A DNA stretch of 64,000 nt from Planctomycetota bacterium (GCA_016795245.1 JAEUIA010000108.1:1-64000), one strand, 5' to 3'. Counted from the first letter of the stretch, positions 51,217 to 61,272 are shown. Notes: generated from the sequence alone by a model not told the origin. Numbers and translations are program-made.

Positions 51217-53037
51217 CTACATTCGACGCGCGTCTTCGACCTCACACGACACATCGTCGTCGCGGGCCCACACCAGGCCGAACACGAACGCGATCGTCGA
51301 TCCGAGGGGAACATACCAAGGAAAAGCGAGCGGCAAGTACAGCCATTCGGTGTCCGCGCGCGCGCTTTTTTCGACCGCGAAGAGGCCGTAGCGATTGACC
51401 CACACGAGCCCGCACGACACGGCGATGACGAGCGCGAGTTGCAGGAAAACACGGCGAACGGAGCTTCCGCCCTTGAGATCGGAGACGGTGCGGAGGCTGA
51501 ACCAGGCGAGCGTGAACAGGACCGCACAACCTGTGAAAACAGCCTGGGAAATCGCCTTGTTCTCTTCGCCTCCGTGCCACGCGACAGCGAGCACCGCAGC
51601 CAACGACATCGGCGCCGACCACAAGAATCCGGATCCGCCGATGTTCGGTGCCAGCCAGGCCAGCGCGAGGCCGGCGAGGAGTGCGCCCTGCGTGAACGTC
51701 GCCATCGTGAGCGACAGCTCCAGGATCGAACCGTAGCTGCGCGACCAGGAATCCATCGCGAACGCGAGCACTCCCAGAACGAGGCCGAAGGCGAGCACGA
51801 GCGTGCGCGCGACGCGGATGGACCTTTTTTCTTCCGCTTCGGGGCTCGGGCGCGACAACGCCGCCATCAACGCGACGGCGCGGCGCCGAGCCGGCAGGTA
51901 GACGGCCGTCAACAAGGTCTGCGCAAGCGCCGTCAGGATGCCGTCCAGGCTCGAGATCGCCGCGGCCAGGATCCCGGCGACGACGAGGCCCTTCCAACCG
52001 CTCGGGACGACTTCGGTCACGAAGATGAGCAGCACGTTGTCGCCCTTGCGCTCGTACAGCGCGAGCCCCTCCGCCGACATGGCGTTGCGCTCGTAGTACG
52101 CGAACAACCCGACGCCGACGAATGCGACGAGCACCGGCACGACGACGCCCACGGAAGACCAGATGATCGCGCGCCGTGCATCGCGGACGCTGCCGCAGCA
52201 CAAGAGACGCTGGGCCATGAGCTGGTCGACGCCGTATGCCGCGATTCCGCCCCAACTCGCGGCGATGGCTGCGGTCCAGAACGTGAAGGCCTTCGCCGGG
52301 CTGGTGTCGAAGTCCAGAAAATCGAGCTTGTGCGCGTCGATGCCCACGCGCCAGATGCGCTCGAAACCCAGGTCCAGACGGCCGGCGATGACGACGAGCA
52401 GCAGCACCGCCGACGCGGTGAACACGAAGAACAACACGAGATCCGTCCACACGACGGTCGCCATGCCGCCCATCCAGGTCCACGCGACCGCGACAAGAGT
52501 CACAGCGGCGATCGCCAGCGCGAGTGTCGGCACGCTGGTCGCCGCGGAGAGCTTCGTCAGCGGCTCGTTCAGCACGACTTCGAGCACCAGCGCCGTCAAA
52601 TAGACGCGCGCGGCTTGCGACAACGTGCCGCCCAGCGAGAACAGGTACGTGGTCAGGCTGCGCGTCCGCGGCCCGAGCTTCGAGCCGATGTAGTCGTACG
52701 GACTGTAGATCTCGCGCTCGTAGTACAGCGGCACGACCCACCACGCGATCGCGAGCCGCGCCAGCACCCAACCGATCAACACGATCTGCAGGTACGCGAA
52801 GTTGCCGCCCGGTTGGTAGACGAGGTACGGCACGCTGATCAGGGTGACGGCGCTGATCTCGGTCGCGACGATCGATGCGCTGATCGCCCACCACGGCAGC
52901 TTGCGCCCGCCCAGGAAGTAATCGCGCAACGAAGCGCGGCGCCCCATCACGAGGCCCAAGATCGTGGTAACGCCGAGGACGCCGCCGACGACCAGCCAGT
53001 CGATCGCGCCGAAGCTGAGGGCCGAGCTAGCCGGCAT
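51217..53037 (-). CDS. Sodium:solute symporter (SSS family)
   Basis: Inner-membrane transporter of 606 residues with about 14 hydrophobic helices. The start IDWLVVGGVLGVTTILGLVMG, RDYFLGGRKLPWWAISASIV and ATEISAVTLISVP are typical of the sodium/sugar (SGLT-like) branch, and AAYGVDQLMAQRLLCC is the conserved mid-family motif. Start ATG 53037 overlaps the kinase gene by 11 bases. With the kinase and the GHL10 enzyme it probably imports a sugar such as N-acetylglucosamine or an anhydro-muropeptide sugar; the substrate is inference from context. Confidence 0.9.
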   Translation of the reverse strand: MPASSALSFGAIDWLVVGGVLGVTTILGLVMGRRASLRDYFLGGRKLPWWAISASIVATEISAVTLISVPYLVYQPGGNFAYLQIVLIGWVLARLAIAWWVVPLYYEREIYSPYDYIGSKLGPRTRSLTTYLFSLGGTLSQAARVYLTALVLEVVLNEPLTKLSAATSVPTLALAIAAVTLVAVAWTWMGGMATVVWTDLVLFFVFTASAVLLLVVIAGRLDLGFERIWRVGIDAHKLDFLDFDTSPAKAFTFWTAAIAASWGGIAAYGVDQLMAQRLLCCGSVRDARRAIIWSSVGVVVPVLVAFVGVGLFAYYERNAMSAEGLALYERKGDNVLLIFVTEVVPSGWKGLVVAGILAAAISSLDGILTALAQTLLTAVYLPARRRAVALMAALSRPSPEAEEKRSIRVARTLVLAFGLVLGVLAFAMDSWSRSYGSILELSLTMATFTQGALLAGLALAWLAPNIGGSGFLWSAPMSLAAVLAVAWHGGEENKAISQAVFTGCAVLFTLAWFSLRTVSDLKGGSSVRRVFLQLALVIAVSCGLVWVNRYGLFAVEKSARADTEWLYLPLAFPWYVPLGSTIAFVFGLVWARDDDVSCEVEDARRM

Positions 53038-54067
53038 GTTCCGTTTCCTTGCGCGGCCCGGTCAGCGCCGCGTGGGCCGCGCCGATCGCCGGAGCTGCGC
53101 GCAATGTCGAGGCGTGGATCGGAATCGGCACGGCCGCTTCGGCACGGGCACGAAAGACTTCGCACAAGGCCGGGTGCGAGTAGAGCTGAGCGAGGCGCTG
53201 GCCGACGACGATGCGCTCGAGCGCGATCCCGTGAGCCACGCGCACCTCTTCGATCCGCAAGCGCGCGAGCTCGCCGAGCATGTCGGCGCACTCCGCGAAC
53301 ACGCGCAACGCCGCCTGATCGCCGCCCGCGGCCGCGATCTCGGGCAGCACGTCGGGTGGTCCGCCGAGTTCACGAAAGCGCGCGTTCAAGCCGCGCACGG
53401 AGAGGTGCTCTTCGTAGCGCTTGCCCAGCGAACTCTCGAGTTGCCACGCCTTGCGCGACGCGTCTGCGAGCCCGTCCATTGCGCGCACGCGCCCATCGAG
53501 TTTGAAACACTCGGCCACTCCGGTTCCTCCACCGGCGAAGTAGGCGCTCTGGACGGACCGGAATCCACCGTCCGGACTCACGTCTTCGCCCAGACCGCAC
53601 GCCAACCCGTCACCCAGGAGCGGTGGTATCGGTCGTGCGAGCACGAGACCCTCGCGCGCCAGCCGCGCTTCGAGTCGGTCGACGAAGGCGAGCACGCGCG
53701 GGCCGTTCTTGGCGGCGATGATCGAGCGTCCGTCGCGGCTCTTCAATCCTGGCGCGCACACACCGACGACGACGTGCGCGCAACCGACGCGCGCCGCGAC
53801 GGAGGCGATGGCAGCGGCGAACGAATCGATCCAGCCGGCGGCTTGCGCTTCCTCGAGCGCGGTGCAGCGCACGGCGCCGCGCTCGAACTCGTCGATCTGT
53901 CGCGCCAGATCCGCCGGCGCGAACCCCGGTACCGGCTCGTGTCGAAATCCGGCGCGCGCAGTACCCACCGCGAATCCGCCGGCGACTTCGACGACCGCAT
54001 GGGCCTTGACCTCGGTCGCGCCGCCGTCGACGCCGACGAGCAGGGGGGTATCGCTCGCGAGGGCCAA
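53027..54067 (-). CDS. BadF/BadG/N-acetylglucosamine kinase-like ATPase
   Basis: Sugar kinase of the ASKHA fold, 346 residues. The phosphate-1 loop is LLVGVDGGATEVKAHAVVEV, and YFAGGGTGVAECFKLDGRV and the late SHPALCEVF segment match the GlcNAc-kinase group of the BadF family. It probably phosphorylates an imported amino sugar. The start is a TTG at 54067 placed just before the phosphate loop; no better codon exists, and an ATG 14 bases upstream is out of frame. First gene of the operon with the SSS symporter (11-base overlap) and the GHL10-like gene. Divergent from the gene at 54191. Confidence 0.85.
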   Translation of the reverse strand: MALASDTPLLVGVDGGATEVKAHAVVEVAGGFAVGTARAGFRHEPVPGFAPADLARQIDEFERGAVRCTALEEAQAAGWIDSFAAAIASVAARVGCAHVVVGVCAPGLKSRDGRSIIAAKNGPRVLAFVDRLEARLAREGLVLARPIPPLLGDGLACGLGEDVSPDGGFRSVQSAYFAGGGTGVAECFKLDGRVRAMDGLADASRKAWQLESSLGKRYEEHLSVRGLNARFRELGGPPDVLPEIAAAGGDQAALRVFAECADMLGELARLRIEEVRVAHGIALERIVVGQRLAQLYSHPALCEVFRARAEAAVPIPIHASTLRAAPAIGAAHAALTGPRKETEHAG

Positions 54068-54190
54068 TCGGCTCGTACCATCGAATGGCAGCGCCGTGGA
54101 GTCAAGCCGCGCGCCCGCCCGCCAATTCCCGAACGGGGCAAACCCGCCGGCGCGGTCGCCGTACGCAGGCCCCGCGGAGGCGGAACGGAC

Positions 54191-55945
54191 GTGAAGCGAC
54201 GGATCTCCCAGTTGAATCGACTCGCGCGAGAGAGGCGCGCCCTGGTGATTCTGGTCATCACACTGGCGACGTTTGGCGCGGCGCTAGGCTGGGCATCGCG
54301 CACCGGAAAGCGCGACTCCCCAACGCCGGCGCAACCGCTTGCGGATTTCACTCCGCACGACCTGCACGCGTCGTCACCGGAGGACGACGACGTGCGCCTG
54401 GCCTTGCCCGAGCTGGGCCGCACGCGCGACGCGTTCGCAGCCGTGCCCGCTCACGACGACGCGCGCTGCACGACCAGGACCGACGAGAGCGTGCTCGCAG
54501 CCTCGATTCGGGACGAGAGCGGTGTGCACATCGCCGACGCGCGCCTCGTCGTGTTCACCCTCGTGGACGATGCGCCGCGACTCCTGGGCGCGGTCGAAGC
54601 GAAATGTTCCGGGGACAGCTACGCCTGCGTGCGCTCGGCGGCGGACGGTGACGTGCTCGTGGCCGCCTTCGCGCCCGGATTCGTGCCGATGGCGCGGCGC
54701 GTCACGAACGCCATCGGCGAGAGGCTCGACGTCGAACCGTTTGTTTTGAAACGCGGAGAGTCGATCACCGGACGTGTGCGCATCGGTCGCGAAGCGCTCG
54801 CGCGCGCCGAGGTCGAAGCCGTGGCGTGTTCGGCGTGCGACGTACTCGAACTCGGCTACCTGCCGATCGCATGGCGCTACGACCGCTTCGTGTGGGTCAA
54901 GCCCTACGCCGAGACTGCACTCGACGGCAGCTACACGATCCGGGGCCTGGAGCCGGGAGAGTACAAGGTTCGCTTGCGCACGGTGCGCCACAAGGACGTC
55001 GCCGTCGACGTGAGCAAGGCGCTGCCGGTGCGCATCGAGGCACCGGCCGAGAACGTCGATTTCGAACTGCCGGCGGCGCGTTTGGAGCTGCTTTTCCAGT
55101 CGGAATCGAACCCGGTGTGCTGCATGGACGTGCAGATCGAGGCCGGCGACCGGCAGTTCACGCGCACGACGGGTGATGACGGACGCCTCTCGATCCTGAT
55201 CCAGCCCGCACTGGCTTACCCGATCATCGCCACGCGCCGCGGGTACGAAACGCGGCGCACGCAAGTACGCGGGATGATCGACGGCGAACGGGTTGCGCAC
55301 ACCATTCAAGTCGATCCGCAGAAGGTCTTCGCCACGGTGCACATCGACGATTCAGGTGATGCAGGTGTCAACGAAGCTACGTTCGTTTTCCAGCCGCGCT
55401 GGCCGCTGATGCACGGCTCGGCCTTCGAACGTACCGTCCGGCGCGAGGTGACGACGGGCGAGTTCTTGATCCCCGATGTGCCGTCCGGCGCCTGGATGGT
55501 GACGATGCGCTCGGGTCGCGGCATCAAGGTCACTTCGAGCGCGGAGGGGCGCTCCTTGCTGTCGTTGCGTTCGAATTGTGACAGCGAGTTCGCGCTCGCG
55601 GTTCCGGACACGGGTTCAGTCAAAGCCCGGGTCGCCGTGAAGAAACGCGGTGCCGTCCGCCTCGTCGTGCGCGACGAAAACGGCCGGCGTATCCAAGCGC
55701 ACGGCAAACTGGTGGATGCCCACGGCGGGGAACTCGACGCAGCCCTGATCAAGTCCGAGGACAATATTCGCTTCGGCGGGCCCTTCGCGGACAACACAGA
55801 TGATCCGACATTCGTGTATCCGCTGGCGTGCGAAGGGCCCTTCGAGTTGCTCGTGTACGAGGATGGGTACGAGATGGAGCGCGTGAAACTCCAGCTCCAA
55901 CCGGGCAGCGTGACGAGCCTGGATGTGCGCCTGAGGGCCCGCTGA
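54191..55945 (+). CDS. Membrane-anchored protein with carboxypeptidase regulatory-like domains
   Basis: A 584-residue protein with one N-terminal membrane helix (LVILVITLATFGAALGWA, about 18-35) and a large outer part. Within it, several beta-sandwich segments have the carboxypeptidase regulatory-like pattern: LKRGESITGRVRIGREALAR, SYTIRGLEPGEYKVRLRTV, FLIPDVPSGAWMVTMRSG and CEGPFELLVYEDGYEMERVK. Several cysteines (VACSACDVLE, NPVCCMDVQ) suggest disulfides. No enzyme motif is visible. GTG 54191 has GGAGG upstream; the long frame before it is antisense to the kinase and symporter genes. Function unknown, probably structural or adhesive. Confidence 0.8.
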   Translation: MKRRISQLNRLARERRALVILVITLATFGAALGWASRTGKRDSPTPAQPLADFTPHDLHASSPEDDDVRLALPELGRTRDAFAAVPAHDDARCTTRTDESVLAASIRDESGVHIADARLVVFTLVDDAPRLLGAVEAKCSGDSYACVRSAADGDVLVAAFAPGFVPMARRVTNAIGERLDVEPFVLKRGESITGRVRIGREALARAEVEAVACSACDVLELGYLPIAWRYDRFVWVKPYAETALDGSYTIRGLEPGEYKVRLRTVRHKDVAVDVSKALPVRIEAPAENVDFELPAARLELLFQSESNPVCCMDVQIEAGDRQFTRTTGDDGRLSILIQPALAYPIIATRRGYETRRTQVRGMIDGERVAHTIQVDPQKVFATVHIDDSGDAGVNEATFVFQPRWPLMHGSAFERTVRREVTTGEFLIPDVPSGAWMVTMRSGRGIKVTSSAEGRSLLSLRSNCDSEFALAVPDTGSVKARVAVKKRGAVRLVVRDENGRRIQAHGKLVDAHGGELDAALIKSEDNIRFGGPFADNTDDPTFVYPLACEGPFELLVYEDGYEMERVKLQLQPGSVTSLDVRLRAR

Positions 55946-56252
55946 GGGGGGGTGACGGCCGGTCGCGCTGAATTCGCGCAGAACACGGTGAATCCGTGTA
56001 ACGCTCGCGCTTGAAACCGGATCCCCAACCTGCAGGGAAGCGCATTTCGCAGGCACCTTGTGGCATTTTCGAGCCACAGGTATGGTGCAGGGAAACGACT
56101 TCCCTCCACTTGCCGAGCCTCCGGGAGTCGAAGCGCGTGAACCCTGTGTGCGAGCCGCGACCGTGCGGCCTTCGGGTTCACACGCTCGCCCCCCCCCGCA
56201 GCTCGACAGGTGATCACAACGAGCCCCGCTCTCATTGCATCGAGGAATCACC
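55946..56252. other. Intergenic region upstream of the subtilase with stem-loops
   Basis: This 307-base gap holds no recognisable gene. Several small inverted repeats are visible: ACACGG/CCGTGT around 55983-55999, and a larger stem-loop at 56137-56181 whose outer stem is GTGAACCC/GGGTTCAC and whose loop has an inner CCGC/GCGG stem. The latter would lie in the 5' leader of the subtilase transcript. I could not assign a promoter or a known riboswitch class. Confidence 0.5.
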
Positions 56253-59200
56253 ATGAACCCTGGACATCACCCGTCTTCCACCGGCGCAAGACGATCCATC
56301 TCGCGCTTCCTGCCCTCCCCCCGACTCGCGCTCGGCGCCTTGCTCGCGGTCGGCGCCATCGCTCCGGCCCTGGCTTGGACCGTCCAAAGCCAGCAGTCGC
56401 CGTTTGATCCGGCCGCGCAAGCGCAATTCAAAGCCGGCCTGCCGCAGCGAATTCAGCCGCTCGTGGTCGACTTGAACTCACGTTCGTTCCTGCCTTCGCG
56501 CAGTGCCGAGCCGATGTTCACGAACGACCGCGCCGATCTGTACCTGCAGTTCTCGCACGTGATCGACTCGGTCGAGCGCGGACGTTTGATCCAGTCCGGT
56601 GTGCGGTTCTTCCAGGCCCTCACTCCCACCACCTACCTCGTCCGCGTGAAGCGCACGGCCTTCGAGTCGCTGAAGGGCTCCCCGATCGTGCTCGGTTGGG
56701 AGCCGGTGCTCCCGGTCGACAAACTCACTCCCGAGATCTTCAGAGGTGAGATCCGCGCCAACGCGCTCAACCCGGACGGCTCGTACCAGATGCGCGTGCA
56801 GTTCTACGAGGACGTGCGCCTGGTCGAGGCCCTGTCGACGCTCGACACGATCGGCGTCCTCGTGCCGGACCGCAGCAAGTTCTCCGTCAACCACAAGATC
56901 GAAGTCGCCGGCATCCTGCCGAAGATCACGGCACTCGCGCGCAGTCACACGGTGCGCTCGATCGAGCCCATTCCGTTGCCGGCCAAGGAGGACAACGTCA
57001 ATGCCGCGGCCCTGTCGAACATCGACGACATCCAGGCCGCGCCCTACAACCTCACCGGCGCCGGCGTCATTTTCGGTGAGTTCGACGGCGGCAACGTGCG
57101 CACGAACCACCCCGACCTGACCGGTCGTGTGACGCTCGTGGACAACACGAGCAACAACGACCACGCCACCCACGTCGCCGGGACGATCATCGGAGACGGC
57201 ACGAACAACGCCAACGCACGCGGCATGTCGCCTGCGGGCACGCTGTTCTCGTGGAACTTCTCAGGCAATGTCGCCGACGAGCACCACGACGCGAGCGTCG
57301 ACCACGATGTCGTCGTCACGAACAACTCGTGGGGTCGAGTCATCGGCTGGGATGACGGCATGCAGACCGGAAATCAAGGGGATTTCGGCCGGTATGACGG
57401 TGAAGCGGCTGACTTCGATTCCGAAGTGCGAGCCCACAACTTCGTCGTCTGCAAGTCTTCCGGCAACGACCGCAACGACTGCGATCCGATGGACAACACC
57501 GATTGCGACGGTGCTCTGGGCTCCGACGGACAGCGCTACGACACCATCCCGACCTGGGGTGTTGCGAAGAACGTCCTCACGGTCGGCGCGACGAACGACA
57601 ACGGCACGATCGCGAGCTTCAGCTCCTCGGGCCCGGCGGACGACGGACGCATCAAGCCCGACATCGTGGCGAACGGCGTCGGCTTGACCTCGACCTGGGC
57701 TGGTGGCGTCACGATCCCTGACCCTGCCTGCGATGGAATGGATTACTGCTCGATCGGCGGCACGTCGATGTCCACCCCCACCGTCGCCGGCGCGGTTGGA
57801 CTGCTCTACGAGCGCTATCGCCAGGTCTACTTCGGACTCGATCCGTCGGCCGACATCATCAAGGCACTGGTCGTGAACTCCGCCACGGATGCCGGACGTC
57901 CCGGTCCGGACTACCTGTTCGGGCACGGAATCCTGAACGCGCTGGCAGCCGTTCAGCTCATCGACGCGGGTCCGGTGCGCATCGTCACCGACGCGGTCGA
58001 CAGTGGCCAGACCGACACGTGGCTCATCGCCGTACCCGCGGGAACTCCTGAGCTGCGCGCCACGCTCAACTGGATCGATCCGGCAGGCGCTCCCCAGTTC
58101 CTCGGGGGCCCGAACGTCGTCAACAACCTGAACCTCCAGTTGATCAGCCCGACGAACCAGGTTTTCTTCCCCTTCAAGCTCGATCCGGCCAACGTCACGA
58201 ACAACGCCACGGCGACGGGACCGAACAACGTCGACACGGTCGAACACGTGAGCATCCCGAACCCGGCTCAAGGGTTCTGGCGTGCGCGCGTCACCGGCGC
58301 GAGCGTCCCCATGGGCCCGCAGAACTACGCGCTGGTTGCGAATCTCGCGTTTCAGCTGCCGGACCAACCCAACATCACGGTCAACGCCGCTCTGAACTAC
58401 GACGAGCTGTGTGAAGGTGAATTCCAAGACAAGATCGTCTCGATCTTCAACACGGGCGGCGCGGCCCTGTTGGTCCACAGCGTGACGGTGACCGCGGGAG
58501 CAGGAGTCTTCGCGGTCCAACCCAACCCGATTCAACCGTTCCTGGTCCACCCCGGCGCACATGTCGACGTGACCGTGCGTTTCGACCCGCCGGGTCCGGG
58601 AGCCTTCGCAGGCAACCTGCGCATCTTCTCGAATGATCCCGATCAGATGAACTACGACATTGCGATGACCGGTTCCGGCTGCCCGCCGCCCGACATCGCG
58701 ATCACGGGTTCGACTGATTTCGGCAACGTCTGCTCGGGCGCACTGGCCGAGAAGATCCTGAACATCTGCAACGTGGGCGTCGACGACTTGAACGTGTCCT
58801 CGGTCGCGTTCGTGGCCCCGTGCGACGACTTCACGATCATCAACAACATCTTCCCGGCGACCGTGCTGCAAGGGCACTGCCTCCCGGTCACGGTGCGCTA
58901 CACGCCCACGGAGGGCGGACCGCACACGTGCACGATGCGCATCACGAGCAACGACCCGGACGAGAATCCGCTCGACGTCGTGTGGACCGCCACTACGCCT
59001 CCGGTCTCGCTGGACGTGCAGGATGTCGCGGCCTTCGATCCGACCGTCCTCGTGTCGATCGATGCGGCTTGTGAAATGTCCAAGCCCCTCAACATCACCA
59101 ACACGGGCGCCTGCCCGATCTACATCAAGGACGTTTCCATCACGCCGCCCGGAGCGCACTTCAGCGACTTCGTGCTCGTGAATCGTCCGGCCGTGCCGAT

Positions 59201-59708
59201 CATGTTGAACCCGGGCGAGTCGCTCGGCGACGGCATCTTGGCCGTGCACTTCAGGCCGAACCAGGTCGAGCGCGCCATCGTCGGCACGCTCAAGGTCCGG
59301 TACCAGTCCGACAATCCGGCGATCGGCAATGACACGACGATCATGCGGACCTTCTGCGGCGAAGGCGTCAAGACGGGTGCACGAGTGGTCATTCGCCACA
59401 ACGGTGTGGCCGTGCCGCTCGTCGATCGCATCACCCTTTACAAGGTCGAGTCGATGGGCCCGCCGCTGCTTCTGACGAGCGTCGAGAGCGTGATCAACTT
59501 GCCGCTCGTGAACGTGCCGGCGACACCGCCGTGCCCGGCTTTCGAGTTCCACCGCGAGTGGGGCGGGATCTCGAATCCCATTCAACTCGTGCCGGGCAAC
59601 TACTTGATCGAGGCGCGTGCCACGATCAACGGACAACAGCAACTCCACAAGCTGGAGTTCACGGTCGGCGTGTGCGACTTCCTGCCGGACCTCGTCATCA
59701 ACATGTGA
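56253..59708 (+). CDS. Secreted subtilisin-like serine protease (S8) with C-terminal ASH-like domains
   Basis: Secreted peptidase of 1151 residues. A long twin-basic signal peptide (LALGALLAVGAIAPALAW) is followed by a fervidolysin-type prodomain to about 265. The catalytic triad is intact: Asp278 (GEFDGGNVRTNHPDL), His304 (DHATHVAGTIIG) and Ser505 (GGTSMSTPTVAGAVGLL). A P-domain-like beta-sandwich follows (about 590-700), then two or three choice-of-anchor D/ASH-type repeats with paired cysteines (about 715-1030: ITGSTDFGNVCSG, HTCTMRITSNDPDE). ATG 56253 has GAGGA upstream. It is a single-gene unit ended by the terminator at 59745. Confidence 0.93.
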   Translation: MNPGHHPSSTGARRSISRFLPSPRLALGALLAVGAIAPALAWTVQSQQSPFDPAAQAQFKAGLPQRIQPLVVDLNSRSFLPSRSAEPMFTNDRADLYLQFSHVIDSVERGRLIQSGVRFFQALTPTTYLVRVKRTAFESLKGSPIVLGWEPVLPVDKLTPEIFRGEIRANALNPDGSYQMRVQFYEDVRLVEALSTLDTIGVLVPDRSKFSVNHKIEVAGILPKITALARSHTVRSIEPIPLPAKEDNVNAAALSNIDDIQAAPYNLTGAGVIFGEFDGGNVRTNHPDLTGRVTLVDNTSNNDHATHVAGTIIGDGTNNANARGMSPAGTLFSWNFSGNVADEHHDASVDHDVVVTNNSWGRVIGWDDGMQTGNQGDFGRYDGEAADFDSEVRAHNFVVCKSSGNDRNDCDPMDNTDCDGALGSDGQRYDTIPTWGVAKNVLTVGATNDNGTIASFSSSGPADDGRIKPDIVANGVGLTSTWAGGVTIPDPACDGMDYCSIGGTSMSTPTVAGAVGLLYERYRQVYFGLDPSADIIKALVVNSATDAGRPGPDYLFGHGILNALAAVQLIDAGPVRIVTDAVDSGQTDTWLIAVPAGTPELRATLNWIDPAGAPQFLGGPNVVNNLNLQLISPTNQVFFPFKLDPANVTNNATATGPNNVDTVEHVSIPNPAQGFWRARVTGASVPMGPQNYALVANLAFQLPDQPNITVNAALNYDELCEGEFQDKIVSIFNTGGAALLVHSVTVTAGAGVFAVQPNPIQPFLVHPGAHVDVTVRFDPPGPGAFAGNLRIFSNDPDQMNYDIAMTGSGCPPPDIAITGSTDFGNVCSGALAEKILNICNVGVDDLNVSSVAFVAPCDDFTIINNIFPATVLQGHCLPVTVRYTPTEGGPHTCTMRITSNDPDENPLDVVWTATTPPVSLDVQDVAAFDPTVLVSIDAACEMSKPLNITNTGACPIYIKDVSITPPGAHFSDFVLVNRPAVPIMLNPGESLGDGILAVHFRPNQVERAIVGTLKVRYQSDNPAIGNDTTIMRTFCGEGVKTGARVVIRHNGVAVPLVDRITLYKVESMGPPLLLTSVESVINLPLVNVPATPPCPAFEFHREWGGISNPIQLVPGNYLIEARATINGQQQLHKLEFTVGVCDFLPDLVINM

Positions 59709-59744
59709 TCGCCCTCGGGGCCACCCCCGAGTGTCGATAGAAAG

Positions 59745-59771
59745 CCGCGCCCGTCCTTGCGACGGGCGCGG
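59745..59771 (+). terminator. Rho-independent terminator after the subtilase gene
   Basis: A perfect 11-bp GC-rich stem (59745-59755 with 59761-59771) and a 5-base loop, followed by TCGTTTC on the plus strand. It lies 36 bases past the subtilase stop and before the start of the next gene at 59823. Confidence 0.8.
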
Positions 59772-59822
59772 TCGTTTCATGGCGACTTGCGTTCCGAGTC
59801 TCCTGCCCCAAAGATTGGAGCC

Positions 59823-61205
59823 ATGATCTCGCTCCTTCTCGCTGCAGCTCTGCTCGCGCCTCAGGAACCGGACCCGGCCGCGGACCTGATCGAGTTGCGC
59901 GGGCTCTGGCTCGATACGATCGACGACGCGTTCCTCGCGCGCGGTCCGGAACTCGCGGCGACGCTCGATTTCGCTTGGGATCACGGGTTCAACAGCGTGT
60001 TTCCTGTGGCGTGGCGGCCCGACGGTCCGTTGTGGCCGAGCCTCACTGCGCAGACGGCCGGAGGAGTCGAACTGGCCCCCAAGTGGGTCGATACGAAGTT
60101 CCCTTCGCGCAACGTGCTGACCGAGATCACCGTCGAGTGTCATCGCGCGGGCCTGGAAGTGGTGCCGGTCGTCGACCTCGTGATGGCGCCGAAGCTCGAA
60201 ATCGGCAAGCCCATCGATGCGCTCGATCCGACGCTGATGAAATTCACCAACGCGGTCGTGGAGGAGCTCGTGAGCATTCACGCCATCGACGGCATTGCTT
60301 TTGATGCGCACGCGCTCGCGCGCTACAAGCCGCTCGACACAGCCGGCCTCCAGACACTCGGTGATTTCGTCCAGACCCTCCGTGGAATCGTGAACCAATA
60401 CGACCCCGAGATTCGGTTCGTGCTCGTCGACGGCGGCGCCGGCCAGATCCCCTGGATGGAGCGTGGGCTCTTCGACGCGGCGGTCGTGCGAATGCAGGCG
60501 CGCGATGCCGACGCCTGGAAACAGGCTGCAGTCGCGCTCAAGGCGGAGCCGTGGTGCGCGAAGTCTCCGGCGCGCGCGCTGCCGTTCCTAGACATCACCG
60601 GCGACGCCTGGACCAAGAATCCGGACGCGCTGCTCGCAGCGATCACTCACAACCGCACTCTGGGGTTGCGCAACGCGGTCGTGGCCTCGCTGACCGAATT
60701 GCGGCGCGACGACGGCCTCTTGGCGACCGAACTCGCGCGCGAACCGTTTTACGGACTCGCTCTCGTTCCGTGGCGCAACGGCCTCGAGTGGCGCACGCGC
60801 GGCGACGCCACCTTGCCGCAAGTCGGCGAGGGTCAGTGGGAGTGGTTCCTGGATTCGACCGGCGTGCGCGTCTTGCAGACGTCCAATGCCGGGAAAGGTG
60901 TCGCATCGTGGACGCTGCGCGTGATCGAGAAGGGCGACTACGACCTGTACACGTGGATTTCGCCGGAGATGGACCTGGGTTCGCGCTTCGCGTACTCGGT
61001 GACGACGAAGTCCGGCGTACGCACGGTCACGGTGGATCCGACGCGCCCTGGCTCCAAGGGCTGGATCTACCTCGGGTCGGTGCCGATGGACCGTCGCGGC
61101 GTGCGCGAAGTCGTAAAACTCTCGACGAACGACGGAGAGCCGACGAAAGTCACCGTCGCGGGCCCCTTGGTGGCGGTGTTGTCGCGCAAGCCGCGCAACC
61201 GCTGA
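59823..61205 (+). CDS. GHL10-like exported protein with golvesin-type C-terminal domain
   Basis: Exported protein of 460 residues with a signal peptide (ISLLLAAALLAPQ). The first 330 residues are a divergent TIM-barrel of the GHL10/DUF187 type: LIELRGLWLDTIDDAFLARG, HGFNSVFPVAWRPDGPLW, GLEVVPVVDLVMAPKL and DGIAFDAHALARY correspond to barrel segments seen in the gene at 50005-51216. Residues about 350-455 look like a golvesin/Xly-type carbohydrate-binding domain (DYDLYTWISPEMDLGSRFAY, then GWIYLGSVPM). The active-site carboxylates of true GHL10 proteins are not obvious. Likely binds or cuts a cell-wall glycan. ATG 59823 is preceded by GGAG. Confidence 0.75.
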   Translation: MISLLLAAALLAPQEPDPAADLIELRGLWLDTIDDAFLARGPELAATLDFAWDHGFNSVFPVAWRPDGPLWPSLTAQTAGGVELAPKWVDTKFPSRNVLTEITVECHRAGLEVVPVVDLVMAPKLEIGKPIDALDPTLMKFTNAVVEELVSIHAIDGIAFDAHALARYKPLDTAGLQTLGDFVQTLRGIVNQYDPEIRFVLVDGGAGQIPWMERGLFDAAVVRMQARDADAWKQAAVALKAEPWCAKSPARALPFLDITGDAWTKNPDALLAAITHNRTLGLRNAVVASLTELRRDDGLLATELAREPFYGLALVPWRNGLEWRTRGDATLPQVGEGQWEWFLDSTGVRVLQTSNAGKGVASWTLRVIEKGDYDLYTWISPEMDLGSRFAYSVTTKSGVRTVTVDPTRPGSKGWIYLGSVPMDRRGVREVVKLSTNDGEPTKVTVAGPLVAVLSRKPRNR

Positions 61206-61272
61206 GTGAATAAACACGGCACTTCGGCATACTGTCTCGCTCATGGACCGTCCTGAACGCATCGAGAACCCT

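Noticed and set aside
49921..53505. A 1194-residue open frame on the plus strand
   Set aside because: It is antisense to the GHL10, symporter and part of the kinase genes. Its translation lacks hydrophobic cores and any recognisable family.
57261..60398. A 1045-residue open frame antisense to the subtilase
   Set aside because: The subtilase on the other strand has an intact triad and a signal peptide. The antisense product is His/Arg/Asp-rich and matches nothing.
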